DNA of 9,877 nt from an uncultured Prevotella sp. (GCA_900548195.1 URJQ01000100.1:1-9877); one strand, 5' to 3'; positions 1 to 6,315 are shown, counted from the first letter of the stretch. Numbers and translations: made by a program. The notes: generated by a model not told the origin, from the sequence alone.

Positions 1-253
1 TATTGTTTTTAATTTATTGAAAGAAAAAAGAATAATATTTCATATTCTTTAATAGTTTGTAGATTATTATTTATTAAATTATTTTTTAAACCGTTATTAA
101 ATAAAAATTCTTCGTCATTATAATCTATAGAACTATAAGATATTTCAACAAAACTATTAACCTTTGCCATATTATATATAAATAAAAAAATATTAGATAA
201 GGATTTAACTGGAAAAGATAGATACTTATTTGTAATTAGTGAATAAATAATAT
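1..253. other. AT-rich left end without a recognisable intact gene
   Basis: This stretch is extremely AT-rich, like the two Bacillota genes that follow it. A minus-strand frame of 85 codons is open from 266 to 9, but it has no clear ribosome site and its N-terminal part lies over a terminator. I do not recognise its product. On the + strand, one frame is open only from 139 to 243 and ends at a TAA at 244-246. Its last residues, KDLTGKDRYLFV, resemble the usual C-terminus of the release-factor methyltransferase PrmC (D-L-x-G-K-D-R). The frame is closed upstream of 139, so an intact prmC does not end here. Confidence 0.4.
139..246 (+). pseudogene. possible 3' remnant of prmC (N5-glutamine methyltransferase)
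   Basis: The 35-codon + frame ends with DKDLTGKDRYLFVISE before TAA. Many Bacillota PrmC proteins, which methylate the GGQ glutamine of peptide-chain release factors, end in a similar D-L-x-G-K-D-R stretch followed by hydrophobic residues. In Bacillus, prmC lies just upstream of spoIIR, and an intrinsic terminator follows directly here. Against this, a stop at 136-138 closes the frame and no other + frame continues it. It would have to be a frameshifted or chimeric tail, or a chance resemblance. The call rests on a short match and on gene order. Confidence 0.3.
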
Positions 254-291
254 AAAAGCTACCCAATGTATTTATGAAAGGTGGCTTTTTT
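254..291 (+). terminator. intrinsic terminator overlapping the start of spoIIR
   Basis: AAAAGCTACC at 254-263 pairs with GGTGGCTTTT at 280-289 through ten base pairs including one G-U pair. The loop is 16 nt and the run of six T ends at 291. This is a typical Rho-independent terminator for a gene entering from the left. The reverse strand also has a T-rich run after the stem, so it may work both ways. Its 3' arm doubles as the GGTGG ribosome site of the following gene. Confidence 0.65.
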
Positions 292-807
292 ATTAAGAAA
301 ATTTTAATAATTACAGCAATATTTGTGATGATTGCTTGTTATGGAAAATATACTGATGATGAAAATGTGGAAATTCCACTTAGTTCTATAAGATTTAGAA
401 TAGTTAGTAATAGTAATGATAGTGCGGATATCCAAAAAAAATTAGAATTAAAAACATTACTAGAAGATTATTTATATAAAAAAATTGAAAAAGCAGAAAA
501 TGTTAATGATGCCGAAAAGATAGTAGTTAATGAGTTAGATCAGTTAAAGAAAATTACTAAAGAATATTTAAATTCAAATAATTTTGATATTAATTACGGA
601 CTTAATTATTTTCCTAGTAAAGTATATAAAGGCGTTGTTTATGATGGAGGATATTATAATTCTTTAGTGGTGACAATTGGAACAGGAGGGGGCAGTAATT
701 GGTGGTGTGTTTTGTTTCCTCCACTTTGTTTGGTGCAAGATAATGAAACAACAAGTGATGTTGAATATAAGTTTTTTATAAATAGAATAATTGAAAAATT
801 TAAATAA
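274..807 (+). CDS. spoIIR: stage II sporulation protein R (SpoIIR)
   Basis: SpoIIR is made in the forespore under sigma-F, is exported, and triggers the membrane protease SpoIIGA to process pro-sigma-E in the mother cell. The diagnostic segment is NWWCVLFPPLC, starting near residue 142, with an upstream IRFRIVSNSNDSADIQ block and a YFPSKVYKGVVYDGGYYNSLVVTIG block in family order. The N-terminus is a signal sequence, MKKILIITAIFVMIAC if read from ATT at 292. That ends in a lipobox-like IAC, so a lipoprotein is possible. The ATG at 274 lies in the loop of a terminator and has no ribosome site. AAAGGTGG at 277-284 is instead well spaced (7 nt) from the ATT at 292, so I favour the unusual ATT start. 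mntP follows after 21 nt. In Bacillus, spoIIR and the mntP-family gene ywlD also lie close together. The gene proves an endospore-former origin for this segment and cannot belong to the Bacteroidota DNA to its right. Confidence 0.88.
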   Translation: MKGGFFIKKILIITAIFVMIACYGKYTDDENVEIPLSSIRFRIVSNSNDSADIQKKLELKTLLEDYLYKKIEKAENVNDAEKIVVNELDQLKKITKEYLNSNNFDINYGLNYFPSKVYKGVVYDGGYYNSLVVTIGTGGGSNWWCVLFPPLCLVQDNETTSDVEYKFFINRIIEKFK

Positions 808-818
808 TATACTTAACT

Positions 819-824
819 AGGAGG
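819..824 (+). promoter_or_regulatory. strong Shine-Dalgarno site of mntP
   Basis: AGGAGG lies 4 nt before the ATG at 829. This perfect Shine-Dalgarno match is typical of Bacillota. The main Bacteroidota genes to the right mostly lack one, which supports a different origin for this segment. Confidence 0.8.
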
Positions 825-828
825 CTAA

Positions 829-1206
829 ATGTTAAGTATTTTTTTTATTGGTATAGCTTTAAGTATGGATGCTTTTTCGGTAGCTATTAATTTAGGAATG
901 CAGAAATTATCTAAATTTAAGTTATTTTTAATTCCTTCATTGATAGCGGTATTTCATTTTTTTATGCCGCTTATGGGCGTTAAGTGTGGAGATTTATTAG
1001 TTAATTTATTAGATTTTAATCCAAAAATAATTATGGTAATAGTGTTTCTTTATTTGATTATAACGTTTATATTGGAACGAAAAAAAGAAAAAAAGAATTC
1101 CCATGTTTGCAAAAGATTTTCTAATTTTGCAATAATCTATGCCACCGCCCCTTCAATTAGGCAGGAATCTCCCTGCAAATATTCGGGATTATCCCATAAA
1201 GAATAA
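829..1206 (+). pseudogene. mntP: MntP-family (DUF204) Mn2+ exporter, 5' half only, fused to foreign sequence
   Basis: Residues 1 to about 88 match the N-terminal half of MntP/YtaF-type membrane proteins. They include the family motif SMDAFSVAINLG in the first helix, a second helix with FHFFMPLMG, and a third helix ending in a basic loop (ERKKEKK). Full-length members have about 180-190 residues and six helices in two repeats, so the whole second repeat is missing. From about residue 88 the reading frame crosses into Bacteroidota intergenic DNA and adds about 37 unrelated residues before TAA. The gene starts 21 nt after spoIIR with a perfect Shine-Dalgarno site. I cannot separate the Mn2+ exporter MntP from the sporulation paralogue YtaF on half a protein. 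SMDAF favours MntP. The break is the chimera junction, so the product is not expected to be functional. Confidence 0.75.
1122..1130 (+). promoter_or_regulatory. Bacteroidota -7 box upstream of the AraC-type gene
   Basis: TAATTTTGC at 1122-1130 fits the Bacteroidota TAnnTTTG(C) -7 consensus. A TTTG occurs at 1106-1109, but only 12 nt upstream instead of the usual 19-21. The true -33 region may therefore be absent or lie across the junction with the foreign DNA. Transcription would start near 1137 and give a leader of about 114 nt. Confidence 0.5.
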
Positions 1207-1234
1207 AGCAGTACTCCCTGCATCCTTTAGCTAA
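1139..1234 (+). CDS. possible 31-codon leader reading frame before the AraC-type gene
   Basis: An ATG at 1139, almost at the predicted transcription start, opens 31 codons beginning MPPPLQLGRN and ending in TAA at 1232-1234, 16 nt before the regulator's ATG. Three consecutive prolines at codons 2-4 are a known kind of ribosome-slowing sequence. The frame also contains the small palindrome GGGATTATCCC at 1185-1195. Nothing but position and openness supports translation, and a frame of this length arises often by chance. Confidence 0.2.
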   Translation: MPPPLQLGRNLPANIRDYPIKNKAVLPASFS

Positions 1235-1250
1235 AAATCAAAACCTCACG

Positions 1251-2126
1251 ATGAAACAACAGGTAGTTTATAATCTAGAAGAATTTGCCACAAAATATCA
1301 TCTTAATGATATCTTTGGCGCCTACGCTGCCCATTTCTCCATTGGCGCAGCCTACAGCAGCATCGAGATTGATGCCACCGCCCCTACCAATACCGACTTC
1401 TATGCCATGGTGCAAGAGCACACTCTCTTCACCAAGCTCCTCTTGGTAAAACAGGGTCAATGCCAACTCCAGCTCCATGCCGACACTAATGCAGAAATCC
1501 AACACCTTTCTGCCCACCACCTCTTGCTCGTCACTCCTCAAGAAATTGCCACCCTTGTCGGCATTTCTCCCGACTTCGAGGCTGAATGTTGCCTTGTCGA
1601 TGAGCTCATAGCAAAACAGCCTGGCTGCTATCAGCTTCCTGACGAAAAATACCAGAGTGTGCTCGATATCTTCCATTTCGTGCGCGACATCGTGCGCCAT
1701 CAGCACATCAACAAAATCGAGATGATAAAGAGTATGTTCAACGTCCTCAAGCTTCTTCTCGAAGAGTTGCCTTATGAGGAGTGCTCCATTTCCCACGACC
1801 TTGGCCACAAGAAAGAGGTCTACGAGATATTCCTCCATCATCTCTATCGCAACTTCCGCAAAGAGCGCCAAATACGCTTCTATGCCGACAAGCTCAATGT
1901 CTCGTCGCCCTATCTCATGCGTCTTGTCAGAGACATCAGCGGCTCCACCGTCAACGAGCATGTCACCTCTCTTCTCTACAAGGAAATCTGCAATCTCCTC
2001 TCTCATTCCGACATGACCATTGGCGAGATTGCCACCCACCTCAACTTCAGCGACCAGAGCGCCCTCACCAATTTCTTCAAGCAGCGCTCCGGCATGACTC
2101 CCCTCGCATACAGAAATAAAAGGTAA
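1251..2126 (+). CDS. AraC-family transcriptional regulator
   Basis: This 291-residue protein is a typical one-component AraC/XylS regulator. The N-terminal part (about 1-160) is a divergent cupin-like sensing region without catalytic motifs. The C-terminal hundred residues carry the two helix-turn-helix motifs: the first around RFYADKLNVSSPYLMRLVRD, the second around TIGEIATHLNFSDQSALTNF. The closing FFKQRSGMTPLAYR is the family's hallmark end. The ATG start follows a plain AT-rich leader without a Shine-Dalgarno site, as usual in Bacteroidota. The stop codon lies inside a GGTAAAA-type repeat. The gene is convergent with the dcu-ansB-porin operon. Control of that operon is a reasonable guess from proximity, but I see no binding-site evidence. 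Ligand and targets are unknown. Confidence 0.9.
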   Translation: MKQQVVYNLEEFATKYHLNDIFGAYAAHFSIGAAYSSIEIDATAPTNTDFYAMVQEHTLFTKLLLVKQGQCQLQLHADTNAEIQHLSAHHLLLVTPQEIATLVGISPDFEAECCLVDELIAKQPGCYQLPDEKYQSVLDIFHFVRDIVRHQHINKIEMIKSMFNVLKLLLEELPYEECSISHDLGHKKEVYEIFLHHLYRNFRKERQIRFYADKLNVSSPYLMRLVRDISGSTVNEHVTSLLYKEICNLLSHSDMTIGEIATHLNFSDQSALTNFFKQRSGMTPLAYRNKR

Positions 2127-2163
2127 AAAGGTAAAAGGGTAAAAAGGTAAAAGGGTAAAAAAA
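2118..2163. repeat. short tandem repeat AAAA(A)GG(G)T spanning the araC-type stop codon
   Basis: After a 7-nt partial unit, 8-nt units alternate between AAAAAGGT and AAAAGGGT, forming two exact copies of a 16-nt unit at 2125-2140 and 2141-2156. The repeat supplies the regulator's TAA at 2124-2126. Slippage here would change only the last codons or the 3' flank of the gene. Confidence 0.85.
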
Positions 2164-2173
2164 CGTCCTTGTC

Positions 2174-2195
2174 CGAAGTCGTTTTTACGACTTCG
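2174..2195. repeat. 8-bp perfect inverted repeat, hairpin
   Basis: CGAAGTCG at 2174-2181 is matched by CGACTTCG at 2188-2195 with a 6-nt loop of TTTTTA. It lies 48 nt after the AraC-type stop. No T-run follows on the + strand, so it is a weak terminator at best. It could be a transcript-end stabilising hairpin for the regulator mRNA. Confidence 0.5.
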
Positions 2196-2222
2196 CTTCC
2201 TCTTCCTTTCCTATAAAAACAA

Positions 2223-2270
2223 AGCCTGCAGGCATCATCCTCAATCTTTTTTGGATGCTGCCTGCAGGCT
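2223..2270 (-). terminator. terminator of the porin end of the operon (GCCTGCAGGC hairpin, copy 1)
   Basis: AGCCTGCAGGCATCATCC at 2223-2240 pairs with 2253-2270 over 18 bp with one mismatch and a 12-nt loop. On the minus strand the stem is followed by TTTGTTTTTATAG, a good T-run. It therefore ends the transcript coming from the porin. On the + strand the following ATTTACTCC is a weaker tail, yet the position suits shared use by the convergent AraC-type gene. A close relative of this element follows aspA. Confidence 0.8.
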
Positions 2271-2277
2271 ATTTACT

Positions 2278-2310
2278 CCCCTCTCTTTTGGAGAGGGGTC
2301 GGGGGTGAGG
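2278..2310. repeat. REP-like palindrome with GTCGGGGGTGAGG tail
   Basis: Arms CCCCTCTC (2278-2285) and GAGAGGGG (2291-2298) flank a 5-nt loop, and GTCGGGGGTGAGG follows directly. From memory, this palindrome-plus-tail layout resembles dispersed intergenic repeats seen in many Bacteroidota genomes. In this window it occurs once, 17 nt beyond the porin stop. Confidence 0.5.
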
Positions 2311-2327
2311 CTTCCTTCTCGGCCTTA

Positions 2328-3542
2328 TTAATACGCCTTAATTCTATACATAAATCCGAGCTCTATGCGGTCGGTATTATAATCTTTCAAACCGCACTTG
2401 TCAGAATAGTCAAACTTGCGACCTACGTAAGCTAAGAACACTCTGAAATCCTGCTGCTTAGCTGGATAATACTCCAAGCTACCCATATATCCGTAGCTCT
2501 TGCGATAATCCTTCAGCATCTCAATCTTGCTCACGCTTGCTGTCTCATACATTCCCTTCACCATAAGGTTCCAAGATGGAGCAAACTGCCAGTTAGCCTT
2601 TGTGATGAAGCTGTTGTAGTGCACCTTGCCCAAGTAAGCGTTGTCGCCAGCATTATCAGCAAAGCCTGCTGCGCTAAACTCCGAAGAGGCAATCTTCAGA
2701 CGGTCCAAGTCGTCGAATGCGCCCATATAGTCGAAATACCATTGGAACTTAGGCAAATTAAGCTGCTGACCCAATGTGAGCATACGGCTATATTTGTGCT
2801 TTGCCTGAGTCTGAATACCCCAAGCCCAGCGGGTGTTGAGCAAACCATTAAAGAAGCTTCCGTTCCAGTTCACGATATATGTCAACGGATTCTTGGCCTG
2901 CTCCAATGCTTCCACCTTGCCTTCTTTGCTCACCACGGTAGCTCCGCTGCCATATTCGTCAACGAATTTACCGTTGTTGGCATTGCTTATCTCCACAGCA
3001 ATCTCTTGCGAAGCAATAGGCTTATAGCTCAATACCACACCTGCCATAAAGTTGTCCATATTGTCAACCATGTCAGAATACTGGTAAATGTACATAGGGT
3101 TCTCGTCAAATTCGAAGCCACCCCAAATCTGGCACATCTTACCTGCCGAGAGCGACAACTTGTCGTTGAAGTTGTAGCCCACCATCATAATGTCGGTAGC
3201 CTTGGCAAAGTTGTCTTCGCCCTTGGCGTCGGTAGCCTTGTTCATACGATGACGCAAGCGATAATAGAGCTTATCTGTCAGATTACCCTTTATCTCCAAG
3301 CGGAATTGCTTGTTTGCGAACTTCGTTGTCCAGTCGCCGCTAAGGCTGTTGTGCTCAGCCTGAGCCGAGGCAGCATAGTTGAAGTAAACGTTGAAAGCGT
3401 CGTTCTTCTTCTCGATGTTGGTCACTCTCTCTGCTATCGACTGTATATCGCCGTCGCTGCCGCCCATACGGGTGTTGCCGCCCTGTGCATAAGCTCCCAT
3501 CGACATAGCGAGAGCTGCAGCCATAAATATCATTTTCTTCAT
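2328..3542 (-). CDS. outer-membrane beta-barrel porin of the dcu-ansB operon
   Basis: The ATG at 3542 gives 404 residues. A TTG 39 nt upstream would add 13 residues before the signal peptide and is rejected. Residues 1-20 are a clean signal peptide ending in GAYAQ. A short coiled-coil-like stretch follows (IQSIAERVTNIEKKNDAFNV). The rest is rich in alternating aromatic and polar strands, and the chain ends MYRIKAY with a terminal aromatic residue, as outer-membrane barrels do. It looks like a Bacteroidota porin of the phosphate-selective O/P general type, but I cannot fix the family or substrate from sequence alone. It begins 39 nt after ansB on the same strand, with no terminator between. 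Its context suggests passage of asparagine, aspartate or C4-dicarboxylates across the outer membrane. That role is inference. Confidence 0.75.
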   Translation of the reverse strand: MKKMIFMAAALAMSMGAYAQGGNTRMGGSDGDIQSIAERVTNIEKKNDAFNVYFNYAASAQAEHNSLSGDWTTKFANKQFRLEIKGNLTDKLYYRLRHRMNKATDAKGEDNFAKATDIMMVGYNFNDKLSLSAGKMCQIWGGFEFDENPMYIYQYSDMVDNMDNFMAGVVLSYKPIASQEIAVEISNANNGKFVDEYGSGATVVSKEGKVEALEQAKNPLTYIVNWNGSFFNGLLNTRWAWGIQTQAKHKYSRMLTLGQQLNLPKFQWYFDYMGAFDDLDRLKIASSEFSAAGFADNAGDNAYLGKVHYNSFITKANWQFAPSWNLMVKGMYETASVSKIEMLKDYRKSYGYMGSLEYYPAKQQDFRVFLAYVGRKFDYSDKCGLKDYNTDRIELGFMYRIKAY

Positions 3543-3581
3543 AATTCGTAGTTTTTTAAGGGTTGTCTTGATAAAGTTCAA

Positions 3582-4631
3582 TTAATACTTCTGGAAGTAC
3601 TCCTGAATCTTCTGCCAATCCTTGGTCTTGGTGAGAGCCAACATCAAGAGCACGCGAGCTTTCTGAGGGTTCAAAGCCAAAGAAGCCACAAACTGATACT
3701 TGGTGTCGTCAACCTCGCCATTCAAACATGTAGGACCAGTAGGAACGCGGCTTGAGCGAACGATGTTGATGCCCTTCTGGCGAGCCTTCAAAGCTACGTC
3801 AAACACGTCCTTATAGAAGTTGCCGTCGCCAACACCTGCCAATACGATACCGTCAAACTTAGCGTCTACGAATGCCTGCATAGGGAGTGGAGAGCAGTTT
3901 GAATAACCGTAAACGATACCCACCTTAGGAAGCTCGTTGAGGTTGTCTACGCTAAATTCGCTCTTTGTGGTATGCAAGTTTTCAACTGTGCGGTTGTAGA
4001 TAGCCTCGCTACCATATACATAGCCTATCTTGCCATAGTTGCCACCCTGGAAAGTAGCCACGTCGGTAGTATGAGTCTTGATCACATCCTTAGCGTCGAG
4101 CAAAATGTTGTTCATAGCGCACATCACGCCACGACCCTTAGAGTTTGCACTTGCTGCAGCTACCACAGCACCATAGAGGTTAGCAGGACCATCAGCGCTA
4201 ATACCAGTACTTGGGCGCATAGAGCCTACCAAAACCACAGGCTTGTCGCTGTGAACGGTCAAATTCAAGAAGTAAGCAGTCTCTTCCATGGTGTCGGTTC
4301 CGTGAGTCACCACTACGCCGTCGTAACCCTCGTTGTTCAACAATTGGTTAATTCTCTTAGCCAATTTCAACCACACCTGGTCGTTCATATCCTGCGAACC
4401 AATATTTACGAGTTGCTCGCCTGATACCTCTGCTATATCGAGCATCTGAGGCACAGCGTCGATCAACGATTGCACACCCACCTGTCCTGCTGTATAAGCA
4501 GAGCCTGTAGCCGAAGTTCCTGCACCAGCGATGGTGCCACCTGTTGCGATAATACGTACCTTAGGTTTTGCAAACGCAACTGCCACTACCAATACGAGGA
4601 GTGTCATCAAGGAAAAAAATCTTTTGTTCAT
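3582..4631 (-). CDS. ansB: periplasmic type II L-asparaginase
   Basis: The enzyme hydrolyses L-asparagine to aspartate and ammonia. Residues 1-21 form a signal peptide ending VAFA, which places it in the periplasm and marks it as type II. Catalytic residues of the family are all present: Thr33 in ATGGTIAG, Tyr46, Ser79 in GSQDMND, Thr112-Asp113 in THGTDTMEET and Lys185 in KDVIKTHTTDVATF. The C-terminal block NPQKARVLLMLALTKTKDWQKIQ is very close to Escherichia coli AnsB. The length of 349 matches the family, so the gene looks intact. It lies 65 nt after the Dcu transporter gene and 39 nt before the porin, all co-directional. Aspartate made here can enter the cell through Dcu and be deaminated by AspA. 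Some glutaminase activity is common in this family. Confidence 0.96.
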   Translation of the reverse strand: MNKRFFSLMTLLVLVVAVAFAKPKVRIIATGGTIAGAGTSATGSAYTAGQVGVQSLIDAVPQMLDIAEVSGEQLVNIGSQDMNDQVWLKLAKRINQLLNNEGYDGVVVTHGTDTMEETAYFLNLTVHSDKPVVLVGSMRPSTGISADGPANLYGAVVAAASANSKGRGVMCAMNNILLDAKDVIKTHTTDVATFQGGNYGKIGYVYGSEAIYNRTVENLHTTKSEFSVDNLNELPKVGIVYGYSNCSPLPMQAFVDAKFDGIVLAGVGDGNFYKDVFDVALKARQKGINIVRSSRVPTGPTCLNGEVDDTKYQFVASLALNPQKARVLLMLALTKTKDWQKIQEYFQKY

Positions 4632-4696
4632 AACATTTAGGTTTTAAAGGTTTAAAATAAATATATGTTTACTGTTAATAGCCATTTTCTTTCATC

Positions 4697-6040
4697 CTAC
4701 ATAAACTGGATAATCAAATATCCCACACCTATCGACACAAAGGTGGTGATAAAGCCTGCCAACTGGAATGAGTGGTTTACCACAAATCTTCCTATACGCG
4801 TAGAGCCCGTGCGGTCGAAGTTGATAGCAGCCACCGTGGTAGGGTAGTTAGGCAAGAAGAAATACCCATTCACCGCCGGAAACATTGCCACCAAAGCCAA
4901 TGGCGCTATGCCCAAGCCTATGCCCAAAGGATAGAGAGTGCGCACCGTTGCCGCCTGCGAGAATAGCATTATCGACATAAAGAATAGCGCTATGGCAAAC
5001 AAGAACGGATACTGGGTAACCACGTTGGCTATATGCTCCTTAAAGAATGCCAAGTTGCCATTAAAGAAGGTGTCGCCCATCCATGCAATACCGAATATCG
5101 CCACCATGGCGTTCATGCCGGCACCAAACACGTTGCCCTTCACAGCATCGTGCACATTAGCCTTGCCAACCACCAGTATCAGCGCAGCCACCGACATCAT
5201 GACAATCTCTATCGTCTCAGGCATCGTCACTCTGTGCATTACGCCATCCACCATAAACGATGGGCGAAGCGAAGGCACACTTCCGAATACCACCACCATC
5301 AGCACACCCAACAAGAATGCCACCACAGCATACTTGGCGCGAGGATTCGGATTCTTTATCATCTCGTCTATCAGCTTGCTGTCGTGCTCTGGGTCTATAA
5401 TGCCCTTTGCCACGCGCTCCTTATACACCTCGTCGTCTTCCAGCTCCTTGCCAATATGATTCTGCACAAACGCAGCCACCAATATCGCTATCAGCGAGGC
5501 TGGAATACATATCATCATCACATCCTTCAGCTCCACGCCAGCGCCCCCCAGCAAGTCGGTACTGATAATGGCTGCCGTAGCTGCCGATACCGGACTGCCC
5601 GTGATGCCCAGCGAAGCTGCTATCGTAGCCACGCTCAATGGTCGCTCAGGTCTAATCTTCGAGTTTGTCGCTATCTCCGAGATAATAGGCAATAGCGAAT
5701 AGCAAGTGTGGGCTGTTCCTGCCACCAAGCAAAACAGCCAAGTTGTCAACGGACCAAAATAAGTGATGTGAGTAGGATGTTTGCGCAAGAACTTCGCAGC
5801 CAATCCCACCAGATAGTCCAAACCGCCAGCTGCCTGCAGAGCTGCTGCCGCTGTGATAACCGAAACAATTATCAGCATCACGTCTATTGGTAGGTTTCCT
5901 GGCTTCATTCCGAATACGAATACCAGAATGAAAACACCCACCATACCATAGATACCGAGTCCGATTCCTCCAACTCTTGCGCCCTTAAAGATCAGGACCA
6001 ACACTATGGCGAATTGTAAAAGGATCAAAGCTGTCCCCAT
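4697..6040 (-). CDS. dcuB: anaerobic C4-dicarboxylate transporter, DcuA/DcuB family
   Basis: This 447-residue inner-membrane protein has the family's usual length and hydrophobic helices throughout. Landmarks are KGARVGGIGLGIYG near the N-terminus, KPGNLPIDVMLIIVSVI, LQAAGGLDYLV, and the RPERPLS/SPVSAATAAIIS region. Toward the C-terminus come IAWMGDTFF, SQAATVRTLYPLG, LPNYPTTVAAI and GSTRIGRFVVNHSF. Dcu carriers exchange fumarate, malate or aspartate for succinate during fumarate respiration. DcuA and DcuB are hard to tell apart outside enterics. Several blocks, such as GGLDYLV and IAWMGDTF, look closer to DcuA, the aspartate/succinate type, so the symbol is tentative. It is the first gene of the operon with ansB and the porin. 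Its promoter lies about 430 bases upstream, which leaves a long leader. Confidence 0.93.
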   Translation of the reverse strand: MGTALILLQFAIVLVLIFKGARVGGIGLGIYGMVGVFILVFVFGMKPGNLPIDVMLIIVSVITAAAALQAAGGLDYLVGLAAKFLRKHPTHITYFGPLTTWLFCLVAGTAHTCYSLLPIISEIATNSKIRPERPLSVATIAASLGITGSPVSAATAAIISTDLLGGAGVELKDVMMICIPASLIAILVAAFVQNHIGKELEDDEVYKERVAKGIIDPEHDSKLIDEMIKNPNPRAKYAVVAFLLGVLMVVVFGSVPSLRPSFMVDGVMHRVTMPETIEIVMMSVAALILVVGKANVHDAVKGNVFGAGMNAMVAIFGIAWMGDTFFNGNLAFFKEHIANVVTQYPFLFAIALFFMSIMLFSQAATVRTLYPLGIGLGIAPLALVAMFPAVNGYFFLPNYPTTVAAINFDRTGSTRIGRFVVNHSFQLAGFITTFVSIGVGYLIIQFM

Positions 6041-6142
6041 AAGAACTTACTGTTTTTTAAAGATTTATATATTGTCTAAAGGTTAATTCTCTGTATCTCC
6101 GCGCTTTTCAATCCTTATTCTCAAAGGATATTTCTGCGCTGA

Positions 6143-6259
6143 TTATCTGTGCTTAGTGTTGTGTGGAGAATAGTCAAAAGGGTAGGTTCCAAAAAGATTC
6201 CTTAGGTTTCTTGCCATTCTTGCTTTAGCCTTTATTTTAGCCTTGCTTAGCTTAGTCAT
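6143..6259 (-). CDS. possible 38-codon leader peptide 2
   Basis: ATG at 6259 opens 38 codons ending in TAA at 6145-6143. The product starts with a Lys/Ala/Arg-rich stretch (MTKLSKAKIKAKARMARNL) and continues RNLFGTYPFDYSPHNTKHR, so it is strongly basic. Its start overlaps the stop of the preceding small frame in an ATGA. The sequence AAAGCAAGAATG occurs at this ATG and again at the in-frame ATG at 6217, so either could initiate. There is no clear Shine-Dalgarno site. I do not recognise the product. Confidence 0.3.
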   Translation of the reverse strand: MTKLSKAKIKAKARMARNLRNLFGTYPFDYSPHNTKHR

Positions 6260-6315
6260 TCTTGCTTTTTAGCATAGCCTTCATGTCCGCAGGTATTTTC
6301 AGAACCCACCTTCAT
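6256..6315 (-). CDS. possible 19-codon leader peptide 1
   Basis: ATG at 6315 opens 19 codons (MKVGSENTCGHEGYAKKQE) ending in TGA at 6258-6256. The TGA overlaps the ATG of the next small frame, the arrangement that often couples translation. It lies roughly 155 nt into the predicted leader of the dcu operon. It could be chance. The overlap is the only reason to list it. Confidence 0.25.
   Translation of the reverse strand: MKVGSENTCGHEGYAKKQE

Noticed and set aside
1139..1385. 14-base repeat ATGCCACCGCCCCT at 1139 and 1372
   Set aside because: Two copies only, one inside coding sequence, with no similarity beyond the 14 bases. Probably chance.
1275..2039. Long minus-strand open frame (254 codons) antisense to the AraC-type gene
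   Set aside because: The + strand protein has clear AraC motifs. The antisense frame has no motif, start site or ribosome site and follows from codon bias.
2619..3551. 310-codon + strand frame antisense to the porin
   Set aside because: His/Val/Cys-rich shadow translation with no recognisable domain. The minus-strand porin has a signal peptide and barrel features.
3543..3581. TTG start at 3581 adding 13 residues to the porin
   Set aside because: It would place a basic stretch before a perfect signal peptide that begins at the ATG at 3542.
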